Shown here: positions 23,023 to 31,140 of the stretch, in pieces | Numbering within the stretch: position 1 is the first letter of the stretch | Layout of the letters: each line of letters opens with the position of its first letter | From: Candidatus Eiseniibacteriota bacterium | GTDB lineage: Bacteria > Eisenbacteria > RBG-16-71-46 | Reading direction: 5' to 3' | Assembly: GCA_016178685.1 (NCBI GenBank) | Contig: JACOSU010000010.1 | Span: 1 to 32,423, forward strand | Length of the DNA: 32,423 bases | Translations under genes and position numbers: made by a program | The notes under the pieces: generated by a model | Told to the model about the DNA's origin: nothing | Seen by the model: the letters and a program-made list of their open reading frames with translations, nothing else | The model's database searches: none

Positions 23023-23051
23023 AGTCTAGCGCCCGTGCGCCCGTGCGGCAA
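23023..23051 (-). promoter_or_regulatory. Sigma70-like promoter for the cyclophilin gene
   Basis: On the minus strand: TTGCCG (23051-23046), a 17-base spacer and TAGACT (23028-23023). This predicts a 5' leader of roughly 44 bases that includes the AGGAGG before ATG 22972. The rest of the 214-base gap up to the PgeF stop holds nothing else I can identify. Confidence 0.45.
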
Positions 23052-23186
23052 GCGAAGCGGGCGCGGAAAAGCGCGCGACGCGTCGCGATGCGCACCGACG
23101 CGTTCCCGGGCGGGGCGGGCGCGAGCGCCGCGGAATCGTGCGGCGTCAACCCGGGGTGGGCCGCGTGGCGTGCGCGTGCGGACCTG

Positions 23187-23945
23187 CTATACTTCCGCGC
23201 CGTTCGTGAGCGCGGCGACCGCCCAGTGACGTCCGCACGCACCGCGGTCGCGGCGGTGAGAGTAGTACCAGTGGGGTTCGCAGGCGGTGCAGGCGCCGGT
23301 GTCATGAATCTGGGTCACGCCCGCGGCAGCCAGCTGCAGGCGCGCCGCGGTGGGAAGATCAAGCATCATGGGACCCTCGAAATCGCGAATTGCTTCGGCG
23401 GGGAATCGCGCGGCGACCGTGGGTCCGACTTCATAGCAGCAGCCGCGGATGCAGGGGCCGAAGTGGACCGCGACGCCCGCGGCGGGAGAAGCCGATCGGT
23501 CGCACAACGCCTCGAGCGTCGCGACCGGAATGCCGTTGGCGGTTCCACGCCAGCCCGAGTGGGCGGCGGCAACGGCGCCCGGGGCGACGAGCAGGAGCGA
23601 CATGCAGTCGGCGGTGGTGACGGCCAGCGCGAGTCCGGGCACATCGGTGATGAGCGCGTCACAGTCCGGGATGTGGCCGGGACGCTCGGCCCTGCGGACT
23701 GTGGTGCCGTGGACCTGGCCGGCGGTCACGAGGGACGCGCGATCGAGGCCCAGGGCCTGGAGCACGCGGCGTCGATTCTCGGCCACGGCCTCGGGCCGGT
23801 CCGAGCTCGAGCGGCCGAGGTTGAGCTGGTCGTAGGGCGGCAGACTCACGCCGCCCCTTCGTGTGGAGAAGGCGAGAACCGGAGAGAGATCGCGAGACAC
23901 CGGGCGCCACAGCGGCAACGGAGCGTCTCGGAGCAGGACCCACAT
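23187..23945 (-). CDS. pgeF: PgeF/YfiH-type laccase-domain protein (peptidoglycan editing factor)
   Basis: A 252-residue protein of the multicopper-like YfiH family (Cu-oxidase_4). Members have been shown to remove misincorporated residues from peptidoglycan precursors (E. coli PgeF) or to act on purine nucleosides. The metal ligands are all visible: His79 in GQVHG, Cys114 in TADCMS and His129 in AAHSGWRGT. FGPCIRGCCYEVG and a C-terminal DTGACTACEPHWYYSHRRD follow, the latter matching the family ending TxxxxxxFFSxRRD. The length is typical (about 245). ATG 23945 has no ribosome binding site but sits 9 bases after a promoter-like element. The gene diverges from the long chaperone gene, with 68 bases between starts. 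The exact substrate here is not known. Confidence 0.9.
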   Translation of the reverse strand: MWVLLRDAPLPLWRPVSRDLSPVLAFSTRRGGVSLPPYDQLNLGRSSSDRPEAVAENRRRVLQALGLDRASLVTAGQVHGTTVRRAERPGHIPDCDALITDVPGLALAVTTADCMSLLLVAPGAVAAAHSGWRGTANGIPVATLEALCDRSASPAAGVAVHFGPCIRGCCYEVGPTVAARFPAEAIRDFEGPMMLDLPTAARLQLAAAGVTQIHDTGACTACEPHWYYSHRRDRGACGRHWAVAALTNGAEV

Positions 23946-23954
23946 GGGTATGCC

Positions 23955-23983
23955 ACGCTAGAGAACCGGTCCGCGAGCGTCAA
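23955..23983 (-). promoter_or_regulatory. Promoter-like element for pgeF, nearly leaderless
   Basis: On the minus strand: TTGACG (23983-23978), a 17-base spacer and TAGCGT (23960-23955), a weak -10 box. Nine bases remain to ATG 23945, with no Shine-Dalgarno sequence. The predicted start of transcription is within about 3 bases of the start codon. Confidence 0.4.
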
Positions 23984-24013
23984 GGCGGACGTCACGCAGG
24001 GAGAAGACCCGCA

Positions 24014-26995
24014 GTGAGACCGACTGAACGCAGCCGCACAGCCATCGTGGTCCTGCTGATCCTTTCGGCCGGTGCCGTGCCGGGCGATGGCGCTCCGGCG
24101 CCGGCCAGGAACGAGACGGCTCCTGCGATCGCGATCGTGGGGTCGCGCCGTGTCCCGCGCGGCGAATTCGAACAGCGCGTCACACTGGCCGAGGCGGCGG
24201 TTCGCCAGCGGAACGGCTCCGATCTGCCCGAAGATCTCCGCGTGGTATTCCGGCGCCAGGTGCTGGAGTCCATGATCCGCTTCGAGCTGCTGGTGCTCGA
24301 GGCCCAGCGCCTCGGGATCGCCGCCACCATCGAGGAAGCCGACGAACAGCTGAAGAAAGATCCATATTTCAATCCGGGCGGAAAATTCGATCCGGGCAAG
24401 TTTGCCGCCGTCAAGGTCGCGACTCCACCGGCCTATCAGAGCTCGGTGCAGGGAATCCGGCTGCGCATCGCGGCGCAGAAACTCGAAGCGAAAATGGAGC
24501 AGGAGGTCATGCCTCCCGAGGCCGCGCTCAAGGACGCGGCGACCCGCCAGATCGCGCACATTTCGCTCGACTACCTGGCGCTCGACGCCGCCGACTTCAA
24601 GGGCGCTTATCCCGAGCCGCGCGAGCGCGATATCCTGGAATTCTACACCGCGCACGTCGATGATTTCCGGCGTGGAGCGCGCGCCCGGATCAGCCTGGTC
24701 TTCATCGACCAGCCATCGCTGTCGGACAGCCTGCGCAGCTTTGCGGGCGAGACCCGCGCGTGGGATGCCCGCATGCGACAGCGGGCGGACAGCGCACTCG
24801 CCGTGATCCGCGCCGGCGCGTCGTTCGACGAGGTCGGCGCGGCGCTGGGGGGCGTTCACCCTCACGTGACGGTCGGGCCCGACAATTTCCCGGGCTACTG
24901 GCTGGGGACGCGCGAAATGGGCGCGGCGGTATTCCAGCTCAAGGCGAGTGGCGTTCTTTCCCAGCCGGTGCCCACCAATCCCGGTTACCTGCTGGTGCGG
25001 CTTGAATCCCTGACTCCCGCTCACATCGCTCCGCTCGCCGAGGTATCGCCCGAAATTCGGGGTCGGCTTCGCGAGACCGCGAACCAGCATCGCGACGATC
25101 GCGAGATCGAGGCGCTGTACGCGCAAGTCGCGGACAGCCTGCGAGCCCCCGCGGTGCGCGTGCGCTACGCGACCGCCGACACACTCGCGATGGATCCGGG
25201 AGAGCCGGCCGAGGCGGACCTCGATCGTTTCTATCGCGGGCACCTCGCGGATTACTCGTCGTTCGATCCGCAAAGCGGCGTGATTCGGTCGCTGCCATTG
25301 GCCGATGTGCGAGGCGACGTCGGTATGCGCTGGCGCCATGAACGCCGGATCGAAATGGCGCGCGCGCTTGCCGAGGGCCTGGCCCGTTCGTGGAGCGCGG
25401 GGAAGCGGGACGCGGAATTGGAACGCTCGGCCACCCGCATGCGCGACATCGGCCCGCTGCCGGTGGGCGCAGACGTTGATACCGGGCGCGTGGGAAGCGC
25501 GATCACCGATTCGATTTCCAACCACGGCGCCACGCGCCACTGGGCCATGGCGGCGTATCGCAGCGGCTATTTCGTGTACCACGTTTACGAGACGATCCCA
25601 TCCTACAAGCCGACCCTCGAGCAGGCCCGCAACGCGCTGCGCGAGAGGCTGCAGCGCCGGCAGGAGCAGTCGGATCTGCTGGCGGCACGGGCGCTGTTCG
25701 ATCGCGATCCACCGCGCTGGGCCCGGGGCAATACGATTCATCTCAGCCGCTTCTTCGTTCCGCCTCTCGATCGGATCGCGGTGCCGCTCACGCGCACCGA
25801 GGTGGAGCGTTACCACGTGAACCATATGGATCTCTACTCCGCGCCCGAGATGGTCGAGGCGCGGCACATCCTGATCAGCCCGACTGGGCCCGGTCCGGGC
25901 GCCGACCGCATCGCGCACCAGAGGGCGGACAGCCTGCTTCGCGCGATCCGGGCCGGCGAGGATTTCAGCTCGGTCGCGCGGCGCGTGACCGACGACCCCG
26001 CGACGCGTGGCAACGGAGGCGATCTCGGCGAGTTCGCGCGAGGAGTCATGCTGCCGGAATTCGAGAGCGCCGCATTTTCGCTCAAGCCCGGCCAGATCAG
26101 CGAGCCGGTTCGCACCAGCGTGGGCTGGCATCTGATTCGCTGCGTCAATCACGTCCCGATCTACGCGCAGCCGCTGGCATGGATCTACGGGAACGTCGGG
26201 TTCGACGCCGCGGGGGAGAAGGCCGACAGTATCGCTTCGCATCGCGCGGACAGCCTGGCGCGCAACGTCCACACGCCCGCGGAAGCCCGCGCGGCCGCAC
26301 GAAAGCTGGGGTTGTTCGTCGAGTCCAACACGCACGTGTCGGGCGATCGCCACCTCGCTCCCGACATCAAGCCCTACCTGATCGCGCTCGAGGACGTGAA
26401 ACCCGGCCATCTTCTTCCCGGTGCCCGCCCCGTGAAGGGGCAGGGCTATGTCATCACGTGGGTCGACAGCATCACTGCTCCCCAGGCTCCGGGGTGGGAA
26501 TCCGTGCGTTCGCGCGTGCTCGAAACCTATCGGCTCGGCGCGCCTGCCCGGGCCCTGGAAGCCAAGACCGCCGAGCTCGATTCGATGATGGCGTCGGGCT
26601 GGTCGTTCGACAGCCTCGGTACGCTGTGGGGCGGCCTCGCGCACGTGCCGGACGCGCTGTCCGGCGCGGGCATCCGCGAGTTGTCCGGCAGCCGCGAGGT
26701 TCTCGACTCGCTGGCCTGGGGAGCCGCGGGCGGGCCGCCGCTTTCGACCGGTGCCGTGAGCGGATGGCAGACTCTTCCGAGGGAACGAGTCCGCTTGCGC
26801 ATCTCGGAACGGAAGATGCCGGATGTCGCGATGCTCGCGCAGCGGATCGAGATTGATCGCCGCGCCGCGGCGGACCGCGGCCTGAAACCGCGCTTCGAGG
26901 AATTGCGCAGGCGCTACGGCGTCCGGATCCTGGATCCGAAGCTCGAGGAAGTGTCGCTTCCGGCGCCGCCGCCCGCGCCGCCCGGGCTGCCGTGA
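24014..26995 (+). CDS. SurA/PpiD-like parvulin chaperone, long form
   Basis: A 993-residue exported chaperone/isomerase. A signal-like segment (TAIVVLLILSAGAVPGDG) is followed by a SurA-type N-terminal helical region (VPRGEFEQRVTLAEAAVRQR to about residue 200). Two parvulin-like regions are seen. One at about residues 225-345 (ARISLVFIDQP... to GYLLVRLESL) is degenerate. One at about 615-712 (EARHILISP, GEDFSSVARRVTDDPATRGNGGDLGEF, VGWHLIR) looks complete. The rest is helical and charged, with a C-terminal segment that may be a further diverged copy. SurA and PpiD help fold outer-membrane or secreted proteins, and are about 430 and 620 residues in E. coli, so this is unusually long. GTG 24014 has AGGGAG (23998-24003) 10 bases upstream. 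It has a Pro-rich end. Confidence 0.8.
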   Translation: MRPTERSRTAIVVLLILSAGAVPGDGAPAPARNETAPAIAIVGSRRVPRGEFEQRVTLAEAAVRQRNGSDLPEDLRVVFRRQVLESMIRFELLVLEAQRLGIAATIEEADEQLKKDPYFNPGGKFDPGKFAAVKVATPPAYQSSVQGIRLRIAAQKLEAKMEQEVMPPEAALKDAATRQIAHISLDYLALDAADFKGAYPEPRERDILEFYTAHVDDFRRGARARISLVFIDQPSLSDSLRSFAGETRAWDARMRQRADSALAVIRAGASFDEVGAALGGVHPHVTVGPDNFPGYWLGTREMGAAVFQLKASGVLSQPVPTNPGYLLVRLESLTPAHIAPLAEVSPEIRGRLRETANQHRDDREIEALYAQVADSLRAPAVRVRYATADTLAMDPGEPAEADLDRFYRGHLADYSSFDPQSGVIRSLPLADVRGDVGMRWRHERRIEMARALAEGLARSWSAGKRDAELERSATRMRDIGPLPVGADVDTGRVGSAITDSISNHGATRHWAMAAYRSGYFVYHVYETIPSYKPTLEQARNALRERLQRRQEQSDLLAARALFDRDPPRWARGNTIHLSRFFVPPLDRIAVPLTRTEVERYHVNHMDLYSAPEMVEARHILISPTGPGPGADRIAHQRADSLLRAIRAGEDFSSVARRVTDDPATRGNGGDLGEFARGVMLPEFESAAFSLKPGQISEPVRTSVGWHLIRCVNHVPIYAQPLAWIYGNVGFDAAGEKADSIASHRADSLARNVHTPAEARAAARKLGLFVESNTHVSGDRHLAPDIKPYLIALEDVKPGHLLPGARPVKGQGYVITWVDSITAPQAPGWESVRSRVLETYRLGAPARALEAKTAELDSMMASGWSFDSLGTLWGGLAHVPDALSGAGIRELSGSREVLDSLAWGAAGGPPLSTGAVSGWQTLPRERVRLRISERKMPDVAMLAQRIEIDRRAAADRGLKPRFEELRRRYGVRILDPKLEEVSLPAPPPAPPGLP

Positions 26996-27167
26996 CCGCC
27001 TGAGACGTTTCCTTCCGCACGCAGACGCTTCGCGCGATCGTGCAACCCGCACGGCCCCCGGCCGGCGCGGGTCAGGCCGATCCCCGCAGATGCCGCGCCC
27101 GCGATGGATCCGGCGGGTGGTATGTTCCGTGCAACAGGCGCCCCGGAACCCCGGAGCGAAACCATCC

Positions 27168-28499
27168 ATGGCCACTCTCGAGACATCCATCTCGGGCGCC
27201 CAGCGCCGCGTCGTGCTGATCGATTTCGACTGGCAGGACGCCGATCTGATGCCCGACCTCCTGCGGCAGCCCGGGCTATCCGGGCGGCTGGTCGCCGGCG
27301 AGCGGCCCGACGACGCGGGCCTGCGCGTCGCGGAGCTGTGCGGCCTGCCGCGCACCATGGATCTGGCCGATCTCACGCGCGAGATCTTCGACCTCGCGGT
27401 GGTCGGCGAGCGCAGCGCGCGGCGCACCCAGATCGAGGGGCTGCTGCTCGCGCTGGGCACGCCGTGCGCCTCACCCCGCAGCCTCTTCGATGGCGAGCAC
27501 GCGACGGAGCCGGTTCCCGCGATCGAGGCACCGCTCGCGCTCCACGCCGCAGCGTTCGAAAACGCGCTGGGTGGAGGCGAGATCGAAGACATCATCGAGC
27601 AATCACTGCCCGATCTGTCGGACAGCGCTCCGACCGCTCCGCTCGAGGTGCTCATCACGGGCCAGCGCGGCGCACCGATTTCCACGCTCGACGATTTTCC
27701 CTCGCCCGAGGATCGCCGCGGTCTCGAGCGGACGCTCGCATCGCTGGCTGCCCGCACCGGCGCGGATTGCGCTGAACTGTGCGCGGTGCGTGACGAACAT
27801 CGGGAGGTCATGGCCCGGGTGGGAACCGAGGACGCGTTGCTCAAGGGTCTGATCGATCTCGCGCTCGACCTCAACGCTCCGCAAGTGGTCCGTCGCCTGA
27901 CCGGACCCAACGAAGGCAAGGCCTGGGGCGCCTGGCCGTTTCAGACCACGCAACGCCGCGGCGTCCTCGCGGCGGCCGCGATCCATCCGGCCGAGGGCTG
28001 GACTTCGTGGGAGAAAATGGTGGACGACCTTCGCACCACCTGGGACGAGCGCGACCGCGAACAGGCCGGCCCCGCCTTCCCGATGCTGCCCGGCGCCGTG
28101 AACGGATGGCTCGCGATCGATGCGTTCCGCGGCCGCGTTGATCTCGCGCTGGAGCGCAACCGTCGCGACGGTCTCCGATTCGCCGTCCATCGCCTGCTGT
28201 TCCCGCCGTCCAGCCCCGCGGTCGACCGGCTGTGCGTCGAGTTGCCTGGCCAGCTGCGCGACACAGACTGCCTCTGCCGTCCGTCGGCCGACCGCGTGCT
28301 GCTCCTGACCGCCGGTTCGGGGGAGGGATTCGCTCACGTGAGACGGCGGCTGATCGCCCTTTGGGAGCGTTCGTGGCGCGAATCGGGCGACGCTCCTCCC
28401 GCGCCTCCCGTGACCTCGGAGCGGGTCGAGGTCACGGGCCCCGAGGACTCCGAGCCGTTCGTGTCTGCGGTCATCGGCTGGCTGACGCTCGACCGCTGA
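27168..28499 (+). CDS. Unrecognised multidomain protein, possible diverged GAF-GGDEF signalling protein
   Basis: A 443-residue soluble protein not recognised as a named family. Residues 1 to about 95 alternate strands and helices (RRVVLIDFDWQDADLMPDLL, LSGRLVAGERPDDA, IFDLAVVGE) like a receiver or Rossmann domain. A Glu/Asp/Pro-rich linker leads to a GAF-like segment at about residues 180-300 (LERTLASLAARTGADCAELCAVRD...). The C-terminal part (about 310-415: INGW-type strand, then RFAVHRLLFPPSSPAVDRL, LRDTDCLCRPSADRVLLLTAG) follows the order of a GGDEF domain. It lacks the GGDEF/GGEEF motif, so it would not make cyclic-di-GMP. These domain readings are inferences. ATG 27168 has GGAG (27153-27156) 11 bases upstream. 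The 172-base gap before it holds no other clear feature. Confidence 0.55.
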   Translation: MATLETSISGAQRRVVLIDFDWQDADLMPDLLRQPGLSGRLVAGERPDDAGLRVAELCGLPRTMDLADLTREIFDLAVVGERSARRTQIEGLLLALGTPCASPRSLFDGEHATEPVPAIEAPLALHAAAFENALGGGEIEDIIEQSLPDLSDSAPTAPLEVLITGQRGAPISTLDDFPSPEDRRGLERTLASLAARTGADCAELCAVRDEHREVMARVGTEDALLKGLIDLALDLNAPQVVRRLTGPNEGKAWGAWPFQTTQRRGVLAAAAIHPAEGWTSWEKMVDDLRTTWDERDREQAGPAFPMLPGAVNGWLAIDAFRGRVDLALERNRRDGLRFAVHRLLFPPSSPAVDRLCVELPGQLRDTDCLCRPSADRVLLLTAGSGEGFAHVRRRLIALWERSWRESGDAPPAPPVTSERVEVTGPEDSEPFVSAVIGWLTLDR

Positions 28500-28551
28500 T
28501 CCCGCCCGACCGCTGATCCCGCTCGACCGCCGCCCCGGGCCACGCGCTTCC

Positions 28552-28579
28552 TTGACGCCCGCTCGCGCGCTCGTGTAAT
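28552..28579 (+). promoter_or_regulatory. Sigma70-like promoter for mutL
   Basis: TTGACG (28552-28557), a 16-base spacer and TGTAAT (28574-28579): one mismatch to each consensus hexamer. It lies in the 109-base gap before mutL and predicts a short leader of about 20-25 bases containing GGGGG (28597-28601). Confidence 0.6.
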
Positions 28580-28608
28580 GCTTCGGCCCTTGCTCCGGGG
28601 GCTCGCGC

Positions 28609-30408
28609 GTGAAACGCACCATTCGGCGGCTGGCGGCGGACACCGCCTCGCGGATCGCCGCGGGCGAAGTCATCGACCGTCCGCTGTCCGCACTCAAGGA
28701 AATCCTCGAGAACGCATTCGATGCGGGCGCCCGATCGATCGAGATCCGGGTCGAGCGCGCGCTCGACCATGCGTTTCAGGTCGCGGATGACGGTACCGGA
28801 ATTCCGGCGGCCGAGATCGAACTCGCGCTGGAGCGGCACGCGACCAGCAAGCTGACCACGCTCGACGATCTCGACCGGCTCGAGAGTCTGGGCTTCCGGG
28901 GCGAGGCGCTCCCGAGCATCGCCGCGGTCAGCCGTCTCAAGCTGGTGAGCGCGGTGAACGACGCGGAGGTCGCGGCCCTGGTGCGGGCCGAGGGCGGAAT
29001 CGTGGTCGAACGCGGCGAGATCGCGCGGGCGCCGGGCACCACGGTCGAAGTGCGCGACGTGTTCTTCAATGTTCCGGCGCGGCGCAAGTTCCTGAGTGGA
29101 CCCGCCGGCGAGCTGCGCGCCGCCACCCGCATGATCGAGAGCTGCGCCCTCGCATTTCCCGCGGTCGCGATCCGCCTGACCGTGGACGGCCGCGAGCGCT
29201 TCCACTGGCCGGCGGCGCGGGACCTGCGCGAGCGCTGCGAACAGCTCTGGTCGCCGCGCCACGCCGCGCAGCGCCTCCTAGCGACCGGTGAGCGAGATGG
29301 AGTTCACGTCACGGCGATGCTCGGACTTCCCGAGCACGCTCGGGCCACCCGCGAGGGACAGGTCTTTCTGGTCAACCGGCGCTGGGTGCAAAGTCCGCTG
29401 ATCGCACAGGCGCTCCGCCAGGCGTACGGCAATCTTCTGCCACCGGGTCGATTTCCGGCGGCGGTGGTGTGGCTGACGGTCCCGCCCGCGCGGCTCGACG
29501 TCAACGTACACCCGACCAAGCGCGAGGTGCGATTCGCCGACGACGACACGGTGTTCGGCCTGATCGCCGGCGCGTGCGCGAAGCCACTCGCGAGCCTTCA
29601 TCCGCCGTTCACCGTGGTCCGCGGCGGCGCGCCGGAACCCGCGTGGGCGGATCGCGTGCGCGAGAGGCCTTCGAGCCAGACCTGGCTGGGGCTGGAAACG
29701 CAGGCGGGCGCGGGCGCTCCCGGCGCAGCGGCCATCCCCGAGTCCGCGGACGCCACTGCCGGGAGCAGGTCCGCCGCCGGGAGCGGGTCCGCCTCCGGCC
29801 CGGCCGTCTCCGTGGCCGCGCGCGCGCCGGCCGAGGCCGAGAGCGAACTGTGGCAGCTTCACCGCACCTACATTCTCGCCCCGGTTCGGGGCGGCCTCGT
29901 CATCATCGATCAGCACGCCGCCCATGAGCGGATTCTGTACGAGGAAGCGCTGGCGCGGCTCCAGGGAGAGCGGGGTGCGGCCCAGCAGTTGTTGTTCCCG
30001 GTGCTGGTCGATCTGTCGCGCGACCACTTCGATCTCTTGCTCGAGCTGGGTCCCCAGCTTCAGCAGCTGGGCTGGGATCTGTCGCCGCTCGGACCTCCGA
30101 CCGTCGTCATCCAGGGAGTACCCTCGGGCCTCCGCACCGAGCGGCCCGCTCAGTTGCTCCAGGACATGCTCGACGGTTACGGCGAGGACAGCGCCTCGAC
30201 CGCCGACCAGCAGATCGTGGAGCGCATCGCGCGCTCGTTCGCATGCCATGCCGCCACGCGCGCGGGCGATGCGCTCACCCGTGAGGAGATGCGCACGCTG
30301 GTCGACCGCCTGTTCGCGACTTCGCATCCTCACGGCGATCCGCACGGCCGTGTGACGTTCGTGCGGCTGGATCTCGACGAATTCCACCGACGCTTCGGTC
30401 GTCTGTGA
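28609..30408 (+). CDS. mutL: DNA mismatch repair protein MutL (endonuclease type)
   Basis: Couples mismatch recognition by MutS to strand removal. The 599-residue protein has an N-terminal GHKL ATPase: KEILENAFDAGA with Glu34 and Asn35, DDGTGI at 60-65, RHATSKL and GFRGEALPSI at 95-104. The transducer domain with DVNVHPTKREVRF follows, then a Gly/Ser/Ala-rich linker (about residues 360-410) and the C-terminal dimerisation/endonuclease domain. The nickase motif DQHAAHERILYEE begins at Asp434, and ACHAATRAGD follows at 545-554. The third metal motif, usually CPHGRP, reads HPHGDP (573-578) here. Nickase-type MutL occurs in bacteria without MutH/Dam-directed repair. GTG 28609 aligns with the family start and has GGGGG 7 bases upstream. 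The miaA start overlaps its stop. Confidence 0.96.
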   Translation: MKRTIRRLAADTASRIAAGEVIDRPLSALKEILENAFDAGARSIEIRVERALDHAFQVADDGTGIPAAEIELALERHATSKLTTLDDLDRLESLGFRGEALPSIAAVSRLKLVSAVNDAEVAALVRAEGGIVVERGEIARAPGTTVEVRDVFFNVPARRKFLSGPAGELRAATRMIESCALAFPAVAIRLTVDGRERFHWPAARDLRERCEQLWSPRHAAQRLLATGERDGVHVTAMLGLPEHARATREGQVFLVNRRWVQSPLIAQALRQAYGNLLPPGRFPAAVVWLTVPPARLDVNVHPTKREVRFADDDTVFGLIAGACAKPLASLHPPFTVVRGGAPEPAWADRVRERPSSQTWLGLETQAGAGAPGAAAIPESADATAGSRSAAGSGSASGPAVSVAARAPAEAESELWQLHRTYILAPVRGGLVIIDQHAAHERILYEEALARLQGERGAAQQLLFPVLVDLSRDHFDLLLELGPQLQQLGWDLSPLGPPTVVIQGVPSGLRTERPAQLLQDMLDGYGEDSASTADQQIVERIARSFACHAATRAGDALTREEMRTLVDRLFATSHPHGDPHGRVTFVRLDLDEFHRRFGRL

Positions 30409-31130
30409 GCGGTGAGATGAACCCGCAGCCGGTCATCGCCGTGGTGGGCGCCACCGCCACCGGCAAGACCGAGGTGGGCGAGCGACTGGCCGTGAAGGTC
30501 GGGGGTGAGGTGGTGTGCGCCGATTCGCGGCAGGTGTTCGCGGAGCTCGAGATCGGCACCGGCAAGCCCACGCGCTCACAGCGCGCCTCGCACGCCCATC
30601 ACCTTTTCGAAGCGCTCTCGCTCGCCTCGGACGATGCGCCGGGCGCCTCGGCAGGCTGGTACGCGGCGGCGGCCCGCGCGGCGTGCGCGCGGATCCACGA
30701 GAAGGGCGCGATCCCGGTGCTGGTGGGAGGCTCGGGACTCTACCTGCGCGCCGCGATGAGCGGCATCGCTCCCACGCCTGCGATCGATCCCGCCGTCCGC
30801 GTGCGGCTTCAAGTAGAACTCGAAGTCAACGGACCCGCGGGGCTCCACGCGCGACTCGCCGCGCTCGACCCCGATTCCGCCCGGCGCCTCGCTCCACGCG
30901 ATGCCCAGCGCGTGAGCCGGGCGCTGGCCGTGATCGAGTCGACCGGCCGCACGCTGACCTCATGGCACGCGCAGCCGGCCGCCCCGGCGGTGGACGGGGC
31001 CTGGCGGGTGTTCGAATTGACGGTCGAGCCGGCCGAGCTCCGCGGTCGGATCGAATCTCGCACCCGCTGGATGTTCGAGAACGGGCTGATCGATGAGACC
31101 GCGGGGCTGATCGAGCGGGGGCTGGGATTT
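30405..31130 (+). CDS. miaA: tRNA dimethylallyltransferase MiaA, broken at the 3' end
   Basis: Transfers a dimethylallyl group to A37 of tRNAs reading codons that start with U. About 241 residues are intact. These include the P-loop VVGATATGKT, ADSRQVF, GTGKPT, PVLVGGSGLYLRA, LDPDSARRLAPRDAQRVSRAL with TGRTLTSWH, and ENGLIDETAGLIERGLG. The expected next block (IGYRE and the C-terminal 60-70 residues) is missing. From about 31,130 the frame runs on to a stop at 31,287-31,289 through unrelated Arg/Ser-rich sequence, just where base composition drops. So the gene is truncated by a junction rather than by its own stop. GTG 30405 overlaps the mutL stop; ATG 30417 is an alternative start. mutL-miaA adjacency is common. 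Confidence 0.88.
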
Positions 31131-31140
31131 CGGGTTGTCC
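31125..31140. other. Junction between two sequences of different composition
   Basis: Left of this point a sample line (31021-31080) is 68% G+C and reads as MiaA. To the right, lines at 31261-31320 and 31861-31920 are 40% and 45% G+C and read as a minus-strand sulfatase. Both proteins lose family resemblance here at once. No transposase, inverted repeat or target duplication was seen. A contig chimera is the simplest reading. Confidence 0.75.

Noticed and set aside
23188..23195. TATACT-like promoter box near the pgeF stop
   Set aside because: No -35 box at a suitable distance and no plus-strand gene downstream; it overlaps the end of pgeF by chance.
23846..27919. A 1,357-codon open frame on the minus strand
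   Set aside because: It is antisense to pgeF codon shadows, the SurA-like gene and the next gene. Its product is His/Arg-rich low-complexity without any family motif, a typical high-GC shadow of a real gene.
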